64,000 nt of DNA from Paenibacillus senegalensis JC66. GTDB lineage: Bacteria; Bacillota; Bacilli; Paenibacillales; NBRC-103111. This document shows, in pieces, positions 42,935 through 51,837 of this stretch (the stretch's first letter is position 1; the number at the start of each line of letters is the position of its first letter). Made by a program: the position numbers and the translations under genes. The notes beneath the pieces were generated by a model, which searched no databases, was not told the origin of the DNA, and worked only from the letters and a program-made list of their open reading frames with translations. Location: contig NZ_HE610957.1 in assembly GCF_000285515.1 (NCBI RefSeq), forward strand, positions 1,425,731 to 1,489,730. The letters run 5' to 3'.

Positions 42935-44125
42935 CTACAGCTTGCCTTTCTTAACAACTAACGGAATGCCGCCGATCATGTACAAATATCTTAAATCAAT
43001 CATTTTTTTCATCCAGGCTGCTTTCCTTCCAGTCAGCTTATGATTGCCTACCAGACCGATCGCCTGCCGCCTGCCAAGAGACGCCACTACTCCCCGGTTA
43101 TGGAAGGAAAATTTTTTAAGAGGGGCATTGCGAATCGACGCTACCAGATTGTATGAACAGAGCTCCCCCTGCTGGGTAGCAATCTGTGCAGTAGGCGGAT
43201 ACGGCCTACCCTCCGGGCTCATCACCATAGAGCAGTCTCCCAGCACAAATACGTTGTCATATTCGGGAGTCCGCAAATAATCATCGACGACCACACGGCC
43301 CCTTATCGTTTCCAGCCCTGCTTCCTCCAGCATATGATTGCCGCGGATCCCCCCAGTCCAAATTACAGTAGCCGAACGTATCTCTTCCCCTGTAGCCAGG
43401 ACAACACCTTCCGGTGTACATTCCTTGATCGCCGTGGCTAATTTGAAGGTGACACCCTTTTCCTCCAGCACCTGTATGGCATATTCCACCAGCTGGGGAT
43501 CAAAACCAGGCAAGGCGGTCGGGGCCGCTTCAATATTATAAATTTTTACCAGCTCCGGGTTGACATCAAACTCCTTGCAAAGCTTGGGGACCCGATCGGC
43601 CAGCTCGCCGACAAATTCGATCCCGGTAAAGCCCGCTCCGCCCACTATAAAGGTCAAATAATCGGTACGGTGCGGCTCTCTTTTATATTTGGCGAACTGA
43701 TATTCGATATGCTCCCGAATAAGCCGTACACTGTTGATGCTGCGAATATTCAGCGCGTTCTGCAGCAGTCCGGGCACACCGAACGTTTCCGGCTCTCCGC
43801 CTAAGCCGATAATTAAGTAATCATAGGATAATGTGCTGTCCTCCAGTACAACCTTCTGCTCATTCAGCTTAAGCTCGGTAACGGTCGATTTGACAAAATC
43901 GATTTTATATTCATCAATCAGCTTGGAAATTTCCACACGCGCATTTTCCGGCTTGTCCGTCCCCGCAGCAGGCATATGCAGATGAGTCGTTATATAATGA
44001 TAATCATGCTTGTTAACCAGTGTGACGTCGGCTTCATTATAATTCAGATCCTTCTGCAGCCGGATTGCCGTCACAATCCCTCCATACCCAGCACCCAAAA
44101 TGACGATTCTTGGTATTCTGCCCAT
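42935..44125 (-). CDS. Type II NADH dehydrogenase
   Basis: About 396 residues. FAD site VILGAGYGGIVTAIRL, ATG motif, a second GxGxxG for NADH in FIVGGAGFTGIEFVGEL, and VFVLGDCSMV at the FAD end. A C-terminal helical segment (MIDLRYLYMIGGIPLVVKK) suits membrane binding. It oxidises NADH and reduces menaquinone without pumping protons; this is the YumB type. ATG at 44125 is used. A Rex-like operator lies about 45 bp upstream, so expression probably follows NADH. Confidence 0.9.
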   Translation of the reverse strand: MGRIPRIVILGAGYGGIVTAIRLQKDLNYNEADVTLVNKHDYHYITTHLHMPAAGTDKPENARVEISKLIDEYKIDFVKSTVTELKLNEQKVVLEDSTLSYDYLIIGLGGEPETFGVPGLLQNALNIRSINSVRLIREHIEYQFAKYKREPHRTDYLTFIVGGAGFTGIEFVGELADRVPKLCKEFDVNPELVKIYNIEAAPTALPGFDPQLVEYAIQVLEEKGVTFKLATAIKECTPEGVVLATGEEIRSATVIWTGGIRGNHMLEEAGLETIRGRVVVDDYLRTPEYDNVFVLGDCSMVMSPEGRPYPPTAQIATQQGELCSYNLVASIRNAPLKKFSFHNRGVVASLGRRQAIGLVGNHKLTGRKAAWMKKMIDLRYLYMIGGIPLVVKKGKL

Positions 44126-44167
44126 AGGGTTTCCCACCACTCCATTATTGTATGTTAGTCTAGTCTA

Positions 44168-44185
44168 TTGTGAAAAATTACACAA
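44168..44185. promoter_or_regulatory. Rex-like operator upstream of ndh
   Basis: 18-bp inverted repeat TTGTGAAAAATTACACAA, matching TTGTGAA-N4-TTCACAA at 13 of 14 defined positions. Rex is the NADH-sensing repressor known to control ndh in Bacillus. The rest of this 390-bp gap shows only the yumC -10 (44471-44476). Confidence 0.65.
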
Positions 44186-44517
44186 AGTTACCAATCATAA
44201 AACCTGCTTGTCTTTTTCTCTGTTTAAACAAGCTATTCATATGAAAGAATAAACTTTACGCTGGTAAATATCAAGCCCAATTTCCAACGATTGCTTGCTC
44301 ATTTATTTCCTGAATTCTGGAATTAGCTGCGTCATCAAAATTGGCTGGTACCATTAATTACCACTGATAATCGTCATAACTCCGCCAATATAAGATTTTG
44401 TTCAACAAATTATCGATTTCTTATAAGTAAAACTAATAAGCAGGGTCTTTATTTCAGGACAGTGTAAGTTTATAATATAAGACGATTGTTCAAATTTGCC
44501 CGGAGGTGTTTGGTACT

Positions 44518-45516
44518 GTGTCATCACAACAGCAACAAGAAATAACCGATATTACAATCATTGGCGGGGGTCCTGCAGGAATGTTTGCCTCCTTCTATGC
44601 TGGTATGCGTCAGGCATCGGTCAAAATTATCGAAAGCATGCCTCAATTGGGCGGTCAGCTGGCTGCGCTTTACCCCGAGAAATACATTTATGATGTAGCG
44701 GGTTTTCCAAAAGTCCGGGCCCAAGAGCTGGTGGACAACTTATCCCAGCAGATGAGCTTATTCCCTGTAGAGGTTTGTCTTGAAGAAAAGGTTATCGGAT
44801 TGAAGAAACAAGAAGAGCGGCTGTTCGAATTAAAGACGGACAAAGGCGTGCACTATTCCAAAGCGGTCATTATTACAGGCGGAATCGGCGCATTTGAACC
44901 AAGAAAGTTGACCCTGCCGGAAGCTGCACAATTCGAAAATAAGAATCTTCATTATTTCGTAAGTGATCTTAACGCTTTTGCCGGTCAGAACGTCATTATT
45001 TCCGGTGGCGGCGACTCTGCGGTTGACTGGGCCTTGATGCTCGAGCCGATCGCCAAGCAGGTTACTCTCGTTCATCGCAGAGACAAATTCAGAGCGCATG
45101 AGCACAGCGTTGAACTGCTGATGAAATCCAAGGTTCAAGTTCAAACCTTCAAGGAAATCACCAGGCTTCATGGTGACGATCAAATCAATCAAGTCACCTT
45201 GACTGATTTGAAGACTAAGGAAGAAGCGGTGCTCGATGTTGACGCCGTCATTGTTAATTTCGGCTTCGTCTCCTCCCTAGGACCCATTTCCGAATGGGGC
45301 TTTGAGATTGAGAGCAATTCGATAGTAGTTGATTCAAGAATGGAAACTACTATTCCCGGTATTTTTGCCGCAGGCGATATTACAACTTATCCCGGCAAGC
45401 TGAAATTGATTTGCGTAGGCTTCGGGGAAGCGCCAACCGCTGTAAACAACGCCAAGGTTTATATAGATCCTGAAGCCAGATTGTCTCCAGGACACAGCAG
45501 CAACTTGAAGTTCTAA
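44518..45516 (+). CDS. yumC: Ferredoxin/flavodoxin--NADP+ reductase, YumC type
   Basis: About 332 residues, thioredoxin reductase-like fold without the CxxC. FAD site [25 protein letters not shown] site [16 protein letters not shown] with [10 protein letters not shown], and [25 protein letters not shown]. It transfers electrons between NADPH and ferredoxin or flavodoxin. GTG start at 44518 with GGAGGTG upstream. Terminator at 45536-45573. An Fe-S assembly cluster nearby fits its redox role. Confidence 0.9.
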   Translation: MSSQQQQEITDITIIGGGPAGMFASFYAGMRQASVKIIESMPQLGGQLAALYPEKYIYDVAGFPKVRAQELVDNLSQQMSLFPVEVCLEEKVIGLKKQEERLFELKTDKGVHYSKAVIITGGIGAFEPRKLTLPEAAQFENKNLHYFVSDLNAFAGQNVIISGGGDSAVDWALMLEPIAKQVTLVHRRDKFRAHEHSVELLMKSKVQVQTFKEITRLHGDDQINQVTLTDLKTKEEAVLDVDAVIVNFGFVSSLGPISEWGFEIESNSIVVDSRMETTIPGIFAAGDITTYPGKLKLICVGFGEAPTAVNNAKVYIDPEARLSPGHSSNLKF

Positions 45517-45535
45517 TTAATGAAATCATATGCAG

Positions 45536-45573
45536 AAGGCAGCTCGCGGGGTTAATCCGTGAGCTGCCTTCTT
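45536..45573 (+). terminator. Terminator of yumC
   Basis: AAGGCAGCTC and GAGCTGCCTT with inner CGG/CCG pairs, then CTTTAATC. Confidence 0.75.
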
Positions 45574-45667
45574 TAATCTTATTCTGTCCGTTTTGTCATT
45601 TCCCCGCATTTCCCTGAGTGAATCCTCACATTAATCTGATGTTACTATCTATCGTTAAAATAGCTGC

Positions 45668-45853
45668 TTACTCTTCTTCGCTCTCCAAGACCTCCCAAGC
45701 AATCTGAATTTGATTGTTGGCCCATTCCCGGATATTAATCTCTACTGCAGCCCGCAGCTCATCTTCCGTCAGCGGCTCGAGCTTATCATCGTCCAGCTCC
45801 AGCACATCCTCAATCTGATAATTCTGCACGTCCATGACGATTTTAATTTTCAC
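45668..45853 (-). CDS. Small acidic protein of unknown function
   Basis: About 61 residues, using GTG 45853 with GGGGGA upstream. VKIKIVMDVQNYQIEDV begins with a strand-rich lead, followed by an acidic segment and a helix (AAVEINIREWANNQIQIAWE). No family recognised. The codon pattern and ribosome site support a gene. A stable hairpin (45909-45939) sits in its leader. Confidence 0.5.
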   Translation of the reverse strand: MKIKIVMDVQNYQIEDVLELDDDKLEPLTEDELRAAVEINIREWANNQIQIAWEVLESEEE

Positions 45854-45908
45854 CCGATATCCCCCATCCTTACAGCTTGTCCCCAAGGTCAACTGCACTT
45901 AATCTGAT

Positions 45909-45939
45909 CGAACTCGCGGGCTGACAAGCCCGCAGTTCT
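45909..45939. other. Stable hairpin between small genes
   Basis: GCGGGCT and AGCCCGC stem with GAACT/AGTTC extension and a 4-nt loop. No T-run on the minus strand; TTCTTTAT on plus. Role unclear. Confidence 0.4.
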
Positions 45940-46096
45940 TTATCCTATTGTACATTACAAGTTGTCCGGCTGTAAGAATTTATGACAAATCCCCCAGAAA
46001 GTGAAGTATTGCCTCCCTGCTAGTTCCGTCCGAATCAATCTAGCGGCCAGCCTCAAAGCCTTTGTGCACCCAAACGAAAACCCGGCTGGGACTATT

Positions 46097-46438
46097 TCAC
46101 AGTTTATTTACGTACACGTAGGGGATTCGCTTGATTTTGTAAGTGCCCTCCAGCAGATCTTCGGACACCACATTCAATTTCACTAAGCCCGCAATTTTTG
46201 CGGGATCCGCCTTTGACATCATTCTCCATAACGCTCCATCAGGAAGGCGATTATACAGCAAATGATCGTCGTATTCCCTTCTCTCCTGCAGTGAAATGCG
46301 GAGATGATATCCGCCATATGTAGTTTGAATAGGCTCGTCAAACCATCCAATCAGCTCGTCTCTCAGCTCTGCCAGCTGCGCTTCCAGTTCCCGCTGACGC
46401 TGCTTCAGCTCAAAATATGCGGCCAACTTATTTTCCAT
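46097..46438 (-). CDS. Hypothetical coiled-coil protein
   Basis: 113 residues from ATG 46438 (GGTGGG upstream; the longer frame is non-coding and passes a terminator). The N-terminal 35 residues are a likely coiled coil (ENKLAAYFELKQRQRELEA). The rest has Tyr-rich strands (YGGYHLRISLQERREYDD) and ends in YVYVNKL. It is not recognised as a named family. Confidence 0.5.
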   Translation of the reverse strand: MENKLAAYFELKQRQRELEAQLAELRDELIGWFDEPIQTTYGGYHLRISLQERREYDDHLLYNRLPDGALWRMMSKADPAKIAGLVKLNVVSEDLLEGTYKIKRIPYVYVNKL

Positions 46439-46550
46439 TCCGGTCCCACCGTCCTTTGTATAACATGTATGACCGGAAGGGTCCAAATATGTTCCCGCCT
46501 GCCAGATTCTATTCCAGCTGCAGCCGGCAGTAATTTGGGGATGGATTGCA

Positions 46551-46578
46551 AAAAAGCGCCTGTTGCAGGAACAGGCGC
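46551..46578 (-). terminator. Terminator of the HesB/IscA gene
   Basis: GCGCCTGTT and AACAGGCGC with a 5-nt loop, then TTTTTTGC on the minus strand. The rest of the 340-bp gap is featureless. Confidence 0.8.
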
Positions 46579-46777
46579 AAATGAATGAAGAGAAAGAAAA
46601 AAAGTTATGAAGGCGGATACATGAATTCCTGTATCCGTGTATAAAGTATACCACAAAAACACACCTTTGTTCGGTGGAAAGTAGTGGAAGTCGGCACACG
46701 CAAAAAGGACGATTTCCAAGTACCAATCTGTACCGGGAAACCGCCCAGCGGCTTTATGCTGGTCTTGCTGTTATACG

Positions 46778-47140
46778 TTAATCATCGCACTTCTCTGCCA
46801 GCGCTTCTTCTTCAGGCTTTGTACGGAACGAGCTGCCGCAGCCGCAAGTGGCAATCGCATTGGGGTTGTTAATCGTAAATCCTCCGCCCATGCCAACATC
46901 TTTGTAGTCGATCTCCACACCATACAGGTATTTCGAGCTTTCCTCATCGACTACTACTTGCAGTCCGTTAATATCGTAAGTTTTATCGTTATCGTGCTGC
47001 TCGTTATCAAAGCCCATACCATAGGAAAAACCGCTGCAGCCGCCTTCCTTGACACCTACACGCAAAAACATATCGGGTGTGTCCTGGCTAGTCAGCATTT
47101 CCTTGATTTTCTCTGATGCAGAGTCACTGATTCGGATCAT
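46778..47140 (-). CDS. A-type iron-sulfur carrier (HesB/IscA/YutM)
   Basis: About 120 residues. The three conserved cysteines are in KEGGCSGFSY and TCGCGSSF, which bind an Fe-S cluster in transit. RISDSASEKIKEML at the start is typical. In Bacillus yutM lies with yutJ, yuzB and yutI, as here within 4 kb. ATG at 47140 has GGAGGG 7 bp upstream. Confidence 0.9.
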   Translation of the reverse strand: MIRISDSASEKIKEMLTSQDTPDMFLRVGVKEGGCSGFSYGMGFDNEQHDNDKTYDINGLQVVVDEESSKYLYGVEIDYKDVGMGGGFTINNPNAIATCGCGSSFRTKPEEEALAEKCDD

Positions 47141-47258
47141 CACGAGTCCCTCCTCTATATAGAACAGAATTACGCAGGTTTAATTAATAATAGTTCTTAT
47201 CTATTCTTTATAGAAATAAGTATACTCTTATTCGGGATAAGTCTCAAGTGACATAAAA

Positions 47259-47426
47259 CTAATAGCGGCTCCGGTTCTTTTGCTGGTGATAATAACTTAA
47301 CAATAATTTGTCCAGGTTCTCACTGCTTTCAACAACTCTTGGATGAAGAAGTCCGAGTTGACACCCTAATTGAATCATTTGTTTACGGGCATCTTCAATT
47401 TCTTCATTAATTTCCAAATTCATCAT
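47259..47426 (-). CDS. Spo0E-like aspartyl-phosphate phosphatase
   Basis: 55 residues, helical hairpin. IEDARKQMIQLGCQLGLLHP then VVESSENLDKLLLSYY fits the Spo0E family, whose motif S-x-x-L-D (here SENLD) contacts the phosphoaspartate. Such proteins dephosphorylate Spo0A-P and hold back sporulation. AAAGGTG lies 9 bp before ATG 47426. The short length is usual for the family. With sda and the PAS kinase it makes a third sporulation-phosphorelay gene in the window. Confidence 0.75.
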   Translation of the reverse strand: MMNLEINEEIEDARKQMIQLGCQLGLLHPRVVESSENLDKLLLSYYHQQKNRSRY

Positions 47427-47568
47427 CGTACTTTTCACCTTTAATCACCTTAAAAAAATTAATCACCAATTATTTAGTATACACAGAATTCAAATAATTG
47501 GAAGCATAAATTGCAGAAAAACGTATGAATTTCAATTTTTTTACTCCCTTTTCCTGTCGAACTCTGTC

Positions 47569-47598
47569 TTGCCGCTTCTTTGGAGCTAGGTTTATAAT
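47569..47598 (+). promoter_or_regulatory. Putative mqnE promoter
   Basis: TTGCCG (47569-47574), 18-bp spacer, TATAAT (47593-47598). The leader of about 160 nt contains a CCGCA/TGCGG hairpin followed, after a few bases, by seven T (near 47668-47697), a possible attenuator. Confidence 0.45.
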
Positions 47599-47766
47599 GG
47601 TAAGGACAAAGGTTGCATGGCCAGCTCTAATGGCTTGTTATATCTTTAATTGGGCTCGAGTGTTTCCGCAGCTTTGCGGCGGACTATCTTTTTTTGTAAT
47701 TATCATTTCACGACCGGTTGGCGCTGGTTTCTCCAGCAAAATGAATAAAGAAAGGTGTGTGACAAA

Positions 47767-48867
47767 ATGGGTATAGTAGTCCCCACCCCAAATACAATGA
47801 TGGAGAGCATAAGAGAAAAGGTTGCACATGGACAGCCGCTTAATCTTAAGGACGGGCTGTTTCTCTATGAAACCGATGATCTTCTGTCTGTGGGCCAACT
47901 GGCTAACGAGCTTAATCTCCGCAAAAACGGAAACAAAGTTTATTTTATCCAAAATATGAGCCTGTACTTTACAAATGTATGTGAAGCTCACTGCGCTTTT
48001 TGCCACTTCCGCAGAGATGAAGGCGAAGAAGGTGCTTATACACTAAGTCCGGAGCAAATGTTCGAATATATCGACAAGCACATTCACCCCGAAATGCGGG
48101 AATTTCACATTACGGGAGGGCATAACCCCCATGTCCCCTTTGATTATTACGTGAATTATGTAAGGGCGCTGAAGCAAAGATATCCGAATGTGACCATCAA
48201 AGCCCACACGGCTGCGGAAATTGAGTTCTTCTCTAGAATTAGCGGGCTAACTTATGAGGAAGTGCTGAAAACACTGGTGGAAGCCGGCTTAGGCACCCTG
48301 ACAGGCGGAGGGGCTGAAATTCTGTCGGAGCGATACCGTAAAAAAATGGGCGTCGGCAAGGCCACTACCGAGCAATGGCTGGAAGTGCAACGGACAGCAC
48401 ACCGTCTGGGCTTAAAGACACACGCTACGATGCTGTACGGCTCCATCGAAACGTTGGAAGAAAGAATCCAGCATATGATTTATTTGCGTGAACTGCAAGC
48501 CGAAACCGATGGATTTATGGTTTTCATACCTAATTCCGTTCAGCCGGCCAGCATCAAAGCAGGCATCAAAAGACGGGTGTCAGCTTACGACAATATGAGA
48601 ACACTGGCGATAAGCCGGCTAATGGTCGACAATATTCCGCATATTAAAGCGTACTTTATTAATTTAGGCACAGAGCTGACGCAATTAGCTCTTACTTTCG
48701 GCGCCTCCGATGTGCACGGAACCATCGTCCAGGAACGGATCAGCCATGCGGCCGGAGCGCTGACTCCCGAAGGCTTGACCAAGGATGAGCTCATTTGGCT
48801 TATTAAAGGCGCTGGCCGGATACCTGTTGAGCGGGATACGTTCTATCAGCCTATTCAGGAATACTAA
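47767..48867 (+). CDS. mqnE: Aminofutalosine synthase MqnE
   Basis: About 366 residues, radical-SAM. The cluster motif is CEAHCAFCHF; HITGGHNPHVPFDYY, TGGGAEILSERYR and MVFIPNSVQPAS match the MqnE/MqnC group, and overall pattern fits MqnE, the step joining chorismate-derived and adenosine parts. So menaquinone is probably made by the futalosine route. Menaquinone is the acceptor for sdh and NDH-2 in the same window. ATG at 47767 has AAAGGTG 9 bp upstream. MqnC cannot be fully excluded. Confidence 0.85.
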   Translation: MGIVVPTPNTMMESIREKVAHGQPLNLKDGLFLYETDDLLSVGQLANELNLRKNGNKVYFIQNMSLYFTNVCEAHCAFCHFRRDEGEEGAYTLSPEQMFEYIDKHIHPEMREFHITGGHNPHVPFDYYVNYVRALKQRYPNVTIKAHTAAEIEFFSRISGLTYEEVLKTLVEAGLGTLTGGGAEILSERYRKKMGVGKATTEQWLEVQRTAHRLGLKTHATMLYGSIETLEERIQHMIYLRELQAETDGFMVFIPNSVQPASIKAGIKRRVSAYDNMRTLAISRLMVDNIPHIKAYFINLGTELTQLALTFGASDVHGTIVQERISHAAGALTPEGLTKDELIWLIKGAGRIPVERDTFYQPIQEY

Positions 48868-48981
48868 ACACCTTAACTCCTCATACAACGATCATGGAAT
48901 GAATTTGCGTTTTGGCACGGGAAAATAATGGTGGAATTTGTTCAGTTCCTTAAACCGCAACCCTCTGAACGGACAATGGGA

Positions 48982-48999
48982 GATTAATCTAGATTAATC
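48982..48999. promoter_or_regulatory. Perfect 18-bp palindrome upstream of yutJ
   Basis: GATTAATCTAGATTAATC, exactly self-complementary, 78 bp before the start codon; a related GGGTAATCTTAGG lies just after. Candidate operator. Confidence 0.45.
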
Positions 49000-49076
49000 G
49001 AGGGTAATCTTAGGTTACATTAATGATAAGGTCATATGCATAGCTACTCATTTTATCGCAGAAAGGTTTATAGCTA

Positions 49077-50144
49077 ATGAATAAGAAGATCGTAATTTTG
49101 GGCGGCGGCTATGGCGGACTAACCGTCGCCCATCAATTGCTGGATAAGGAACTGCCCGACACGACGGAGCTGATCCTGGTCGACCGTCTCCCTTACCAGG
49201 GATTGAAGACGGAGTATTATGCACTCGCTGCCGGTACTGTGGCTGAGATCAATATACGAGCTGGCTTTCCCGAGCACCCCCAATTAAGCAAATGCTACGG
49301 AGAAATCGCTGAGATTGACCCGGAAGCCAAAGAAGTCCGCTTCCAAGACCGTGATCCGCTAAACTATGATCAGCTCGTTGTTGCCCTTGGCTGTGTAGAT
49401 AAATTCCATAACATTCCCGGAGCAGAGCTTTATTCCAGCAGCATTCAATCCTTGTCAGCCACAAGAAAAACGTTTCAAAAGGTTAATGATGTCAAGCCTT
49501 ATGGCACCGTTTCGATCGTTGGCGGCGGGCTAAGCGGAGTGGAGATGGCCGCCGAGCTAAGAGAAAGCCGGCCGGATTTAAATGTCCGTATTCTCGATAG
49601 AGGGACAAGTATTCTGTCCGCTTTTCCCGGAAGACTGCAATCATTTGTCAGAACCTGGTTTGAACGCCATGATATCGAAATTTTGAACCAGGTATCGGTG
49701 ACGCGGCTGGAGGAAGGCGTAATTTACAATCAAGGAGACATGCTGTATACGGACACTACAGTATGGACGGCCGGCATTCAGCCAAGTCCTGTCGTTCAGC
49801 AGCTCGATGTGCCTAAGGACTCCCAGGGCAGAGTGCTGCTGAATGAATACCATCAAATTCCGCGCTATCCTGATATTTATGTCGTGGGCGACTGTGCCAG
49901 CATGGGGTTTTCGCCAAGCGCACAAGCGGCAGAAGGTCAAGGCAAGCAGGTAGCGGAAATTATTCAAGCCCTGCACAAGGGAGAAACCCCTCAGTTGACG
50001 CAAATCAAGCTCAAGGGCGTGTTAGGCTCCCTCGGCAAAAAGTCCGGTTTCGCCTTAATGGGAAAACGGACTGTCATGCTTGGCAAAGTGCCCCGTATAT
50101 TGAAAAGCGGTGTGCTTTGGATGTCCAAGCACCACTTTGGCTAA
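49077..50144 (+). CDS. yutJ: NAD(P)/FAD oxidoreductase, NDH-2-like (YutJ)
   Basis: 355 residues. FAD-binding VILGGGYGGLTVAHQL, NADH-binding SIVGGGLSGVEMAAEL, and FAD-end YVVGDCASMGF. It is shorter than the YumB-type enzyme and lacks a clear membrane-binding tail; the family is NDH-2-like, with unclear electron acceptor. It sits beside yuzB and yutI as in Bacillus. The ribosome site before ATG 49077 (AGAAAGG) is weak-to-moderate. Confidence 0.85.
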   Translation: MNKKIVILGGGYGGLTVAHQLLDKELPDTTELILVDRLPYQGLKTEYYALAAGTVAEINIRAGFPEHPQLSKCYGEIAEIDPEAKEVRFQDRDPLNYDQLVVALGCVDKFHNIPGAELYSSSIQSLSATRKTFQKVNDVKPYGTVSIVGGGLSGVEMAAELRESRPDLNVRILDRGTSILSAFPGRLQSFVRTWFERHDIEILNQVSVTRLEEGVIYNQGDMLYTDTTVWTAGIQPSPVVQQLDVPKDSQGRVLLNEYHQIPRYPDIYVVGDCASMGFSPSAQAAEGQGKQVAEIIQALHKGETPQLTQIKLKGVLGSLGKKSGFALMGKRTVMLGKVPRILKSGVLWMSKHHFG

Positions 50145-50155
50145 ACTGTTCTGCC

Positions 50156-50410
50156 TCATAGGTCGAACAATTCGTCCATGGCCTCTATTTCTTTAATTTT
50201 GGCCAGGATCTGCTCATACAGCTCATCCGCGGTTGGAGCGAATACCGCTTCACCATTTACCAAAGCATAGGGACTCAAGTAGCATTCGCCGCAGTTGCCC
50301 AGACAGCCATATTCAATGACATCCAGATCCGGATTTTCCTCCAGTTTGGCAACGAGCTCATCGGTCCCGTGATGCATATTGTTAACGCAAAACTCAATGA
50401 TCGGTCTCAT
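50156..50410 (-). CDS. yuzB: YuzB-family (DUF1450) protein
   Basis: About 84 residues. CVNN near the start and YGCLGNCGECYLSPYALVNGE carry four Cys in a pattern of DUF1450; probably a small Fe-S or thioredoxin-like protein. Function unknown. ATG at 50410 has GGAGGG upstream. It converges with yutJ and is divergent from yutI. Confidence 0.8.
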   Translation of the reverse strand: MRPIIEFCVNNMHHGTDELVAKLEENPDLDVIEYGCLGNCGECYLSPYALVNGEAVFAPTADELYEQILAKIKEIEAMDELFDL

Positions 50411-50511
50411 CCGGGATCCCTCCTTCAATTTCTGACCGGCTTTTAGGGCAGACCATTTAAATTTAATGCAATTTGTATTATAATAAACAATAAGAAAGGA
50501 GTTGGCGTATT

Positions 50512-50757
50512 ATGAGTCAGGATGTTCAAAGCACCAAGTATGATGAAGTTTTGGAAGTTCTCGATAAACTGCGTCCTTTCCTGCAGCGCGACGGCGGTGA
50601 CGTTGAGCTGGTGGATGTAGAGGATGGTATCGTTAAATTAAAATTAATGGGAGCTTGCGGCAGCTGCCCTAGTTCCACCATTACTTTAAAAGCCGGTATT
50701 GAACGGGCTTTGGTCGAAGAAGTCGAAGGCATTGAAGAAGTCGTTCAAGTATTTTAA
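50512..50757 (+). CDS. yutI: NifU-domain iron-sulfur scaffold protein
   Basis: 81 residues, the C-terminal NifU (Nfu) domain only. [17 protein letters not shown] and [19 protein letters not shown] carry the CxxC that holds a [4Fe-4S] cluster between two subunits. Acts in Fe-S delivery. AAAGGAG precedes ATG. It is followed by a terminator. Confidence 0.92.
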   Translation: MSQDVQSTKYDEVLEVLDKLRPFLQRDGGDVELVDVEDGIVKLKLMGACGSCPSSTITLKAGIERALVEEVEGIEEVVQVF

Positions 50758-50769
50758 TGGCTGCTAACC

Positions 50770-50813
50770 AAGAGGCTTTCTCACAGCGGACACGCCCCGT
50801 GAGACGGCCTCTT
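50770..50813 (+). terminator. Terminator of yutI
   Basis: AAGAGGC and GCCTCTT outer stem with TCTCAC/GTGAGA inside, followed by CTTTTAT. Confidence 0.75.
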
Positions 50814-50828
50814 CTTTTATATACTCCA

Positions 50829-51623
50829 TTATTGAGAAGAGGAGGCCGGCCCTTTAATGCTGCGGATCGGATCCAATCCCCCAGAGACATCAACAATGTT
50901 GCCCGTAATAAAATCAGACTCCTCCTGACATAGAAAGGTCACGATTCTCGCTACATCCTCTCCCGTACCCGGGCGGCCTCGCGGAGACTCTTCATCCGTC
51001 AGATGCTCAACCTCATGAATATGCTTTTCTTTGTTTGCCCCGCGGATATCCCCAGGGCATATCATATTAACCGTAATTCCATAAGGGGCTTCTTCCACAG
51101 CCAACGTTTTTGTAAATGAAACGAGTCCAACCTTGGCCGCCGCGTAAACAGCCCGATGCGGCCAGCTGGTCGCTTCCCCGGCCCGTCCAAAACCAAAATG
51201 AATAATTCTTCCCCACTGCTTGCGCCGCATCATGGGCAGCACCAGATGATCCAGCTCCATCACGCCAAGTAAATTGCCACGCATCAAATACTCTATCTCA
51301 TCCATATCATATTCAGCGAATAACCTTCTCTCGCGGACGAAGGGACCTGCATTGTTAATGAGAATATCTACGCCCCCCAGCCGCTCCTCAACTTCCTTTA
51401 CCATCGAACGGACATCCTCGGAACGGGAGACATCCCCTTGCACAGCAATTGCTCGCACCCCAAGATGCTCCAGCCACTTGGTCAGCTCGCCGGCCTCTGC
51501 TTCACTATGAACATAATTTATGGCTATATCGCAACCTTGTGCTGCCAACTGGATTGCAGACATTTTACCGAGTCCCTTGGCACTTCCTGTAATTAATGCG
51601 ACTTTACCCTGCCTTTGCGCCAT
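50829..51623 (-). CDS. SDR family oxidoreductase (3-oxoacyl-ACP reductase-like)
   Basis: About 264 residues. TGSAKGLGK cofactor loop, NNAGPF, active Ser in IHFGFG region and YAAAKVGLVSFTK with Tyr and Lys, then CPGDIRG and DFITGNIVDVSGG, a FabG-like end. NAD(P)-dependent; substrate open. ATG at 51623 has GGAGG 6 bp upstream. It is divergent to no gene and follows the HEPN-like gene on the same strand with about 215 bp between. Confidence 0.85.
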   Translation of the reverse strand: MAQRQGKVALITGSAKGLGKMSAIQLAAQGCDIAINYVHSEAEAGELTKWLEHLGVRAIAVQGDVSRSEDVRSMVKEVEERLGGVDILINNAGPFVRERRLFAEYDMDEIEYLMRGNLLGVMELDHLVLPMMRRKQWGRIIHFGFGRAGEATSWPHRAVYAAAKVGLVSFTKTLAVEEAPYGITVNMICPGDIRGANKEKHIHEVEHLTDEESPRGRPGTGEDVARIVTFLCQEESDFITGNIVDVSGGLDPIRSIKGPASSSQ

Positions 51624-51837
51624 AGCCACCCTCCTGTAAAGTTCAAGCCCGGGGCTTTTGGATTCTCGTTAAAAAAAGCCCCCTCATCCTATATTGTCAA
51701 GATGGTATTCTTGATGAGTACTATGTTTAAGTATAGTGCATTCCCGCAAAAGATTCTACTGATGCCAGGGCGAACCGCAAGATGCGTAAGGCCAATAAAA
51801 TCAAAAGGCAAGCCGCTTTTCAGGAGGCTCCATCGCC

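Noticed and set aside
47525-47776. 83-codon plus-strand open frame before mqnE
   Set aside because: Overlaps the mqnE start, contains the promoter -10, no ribosome site.
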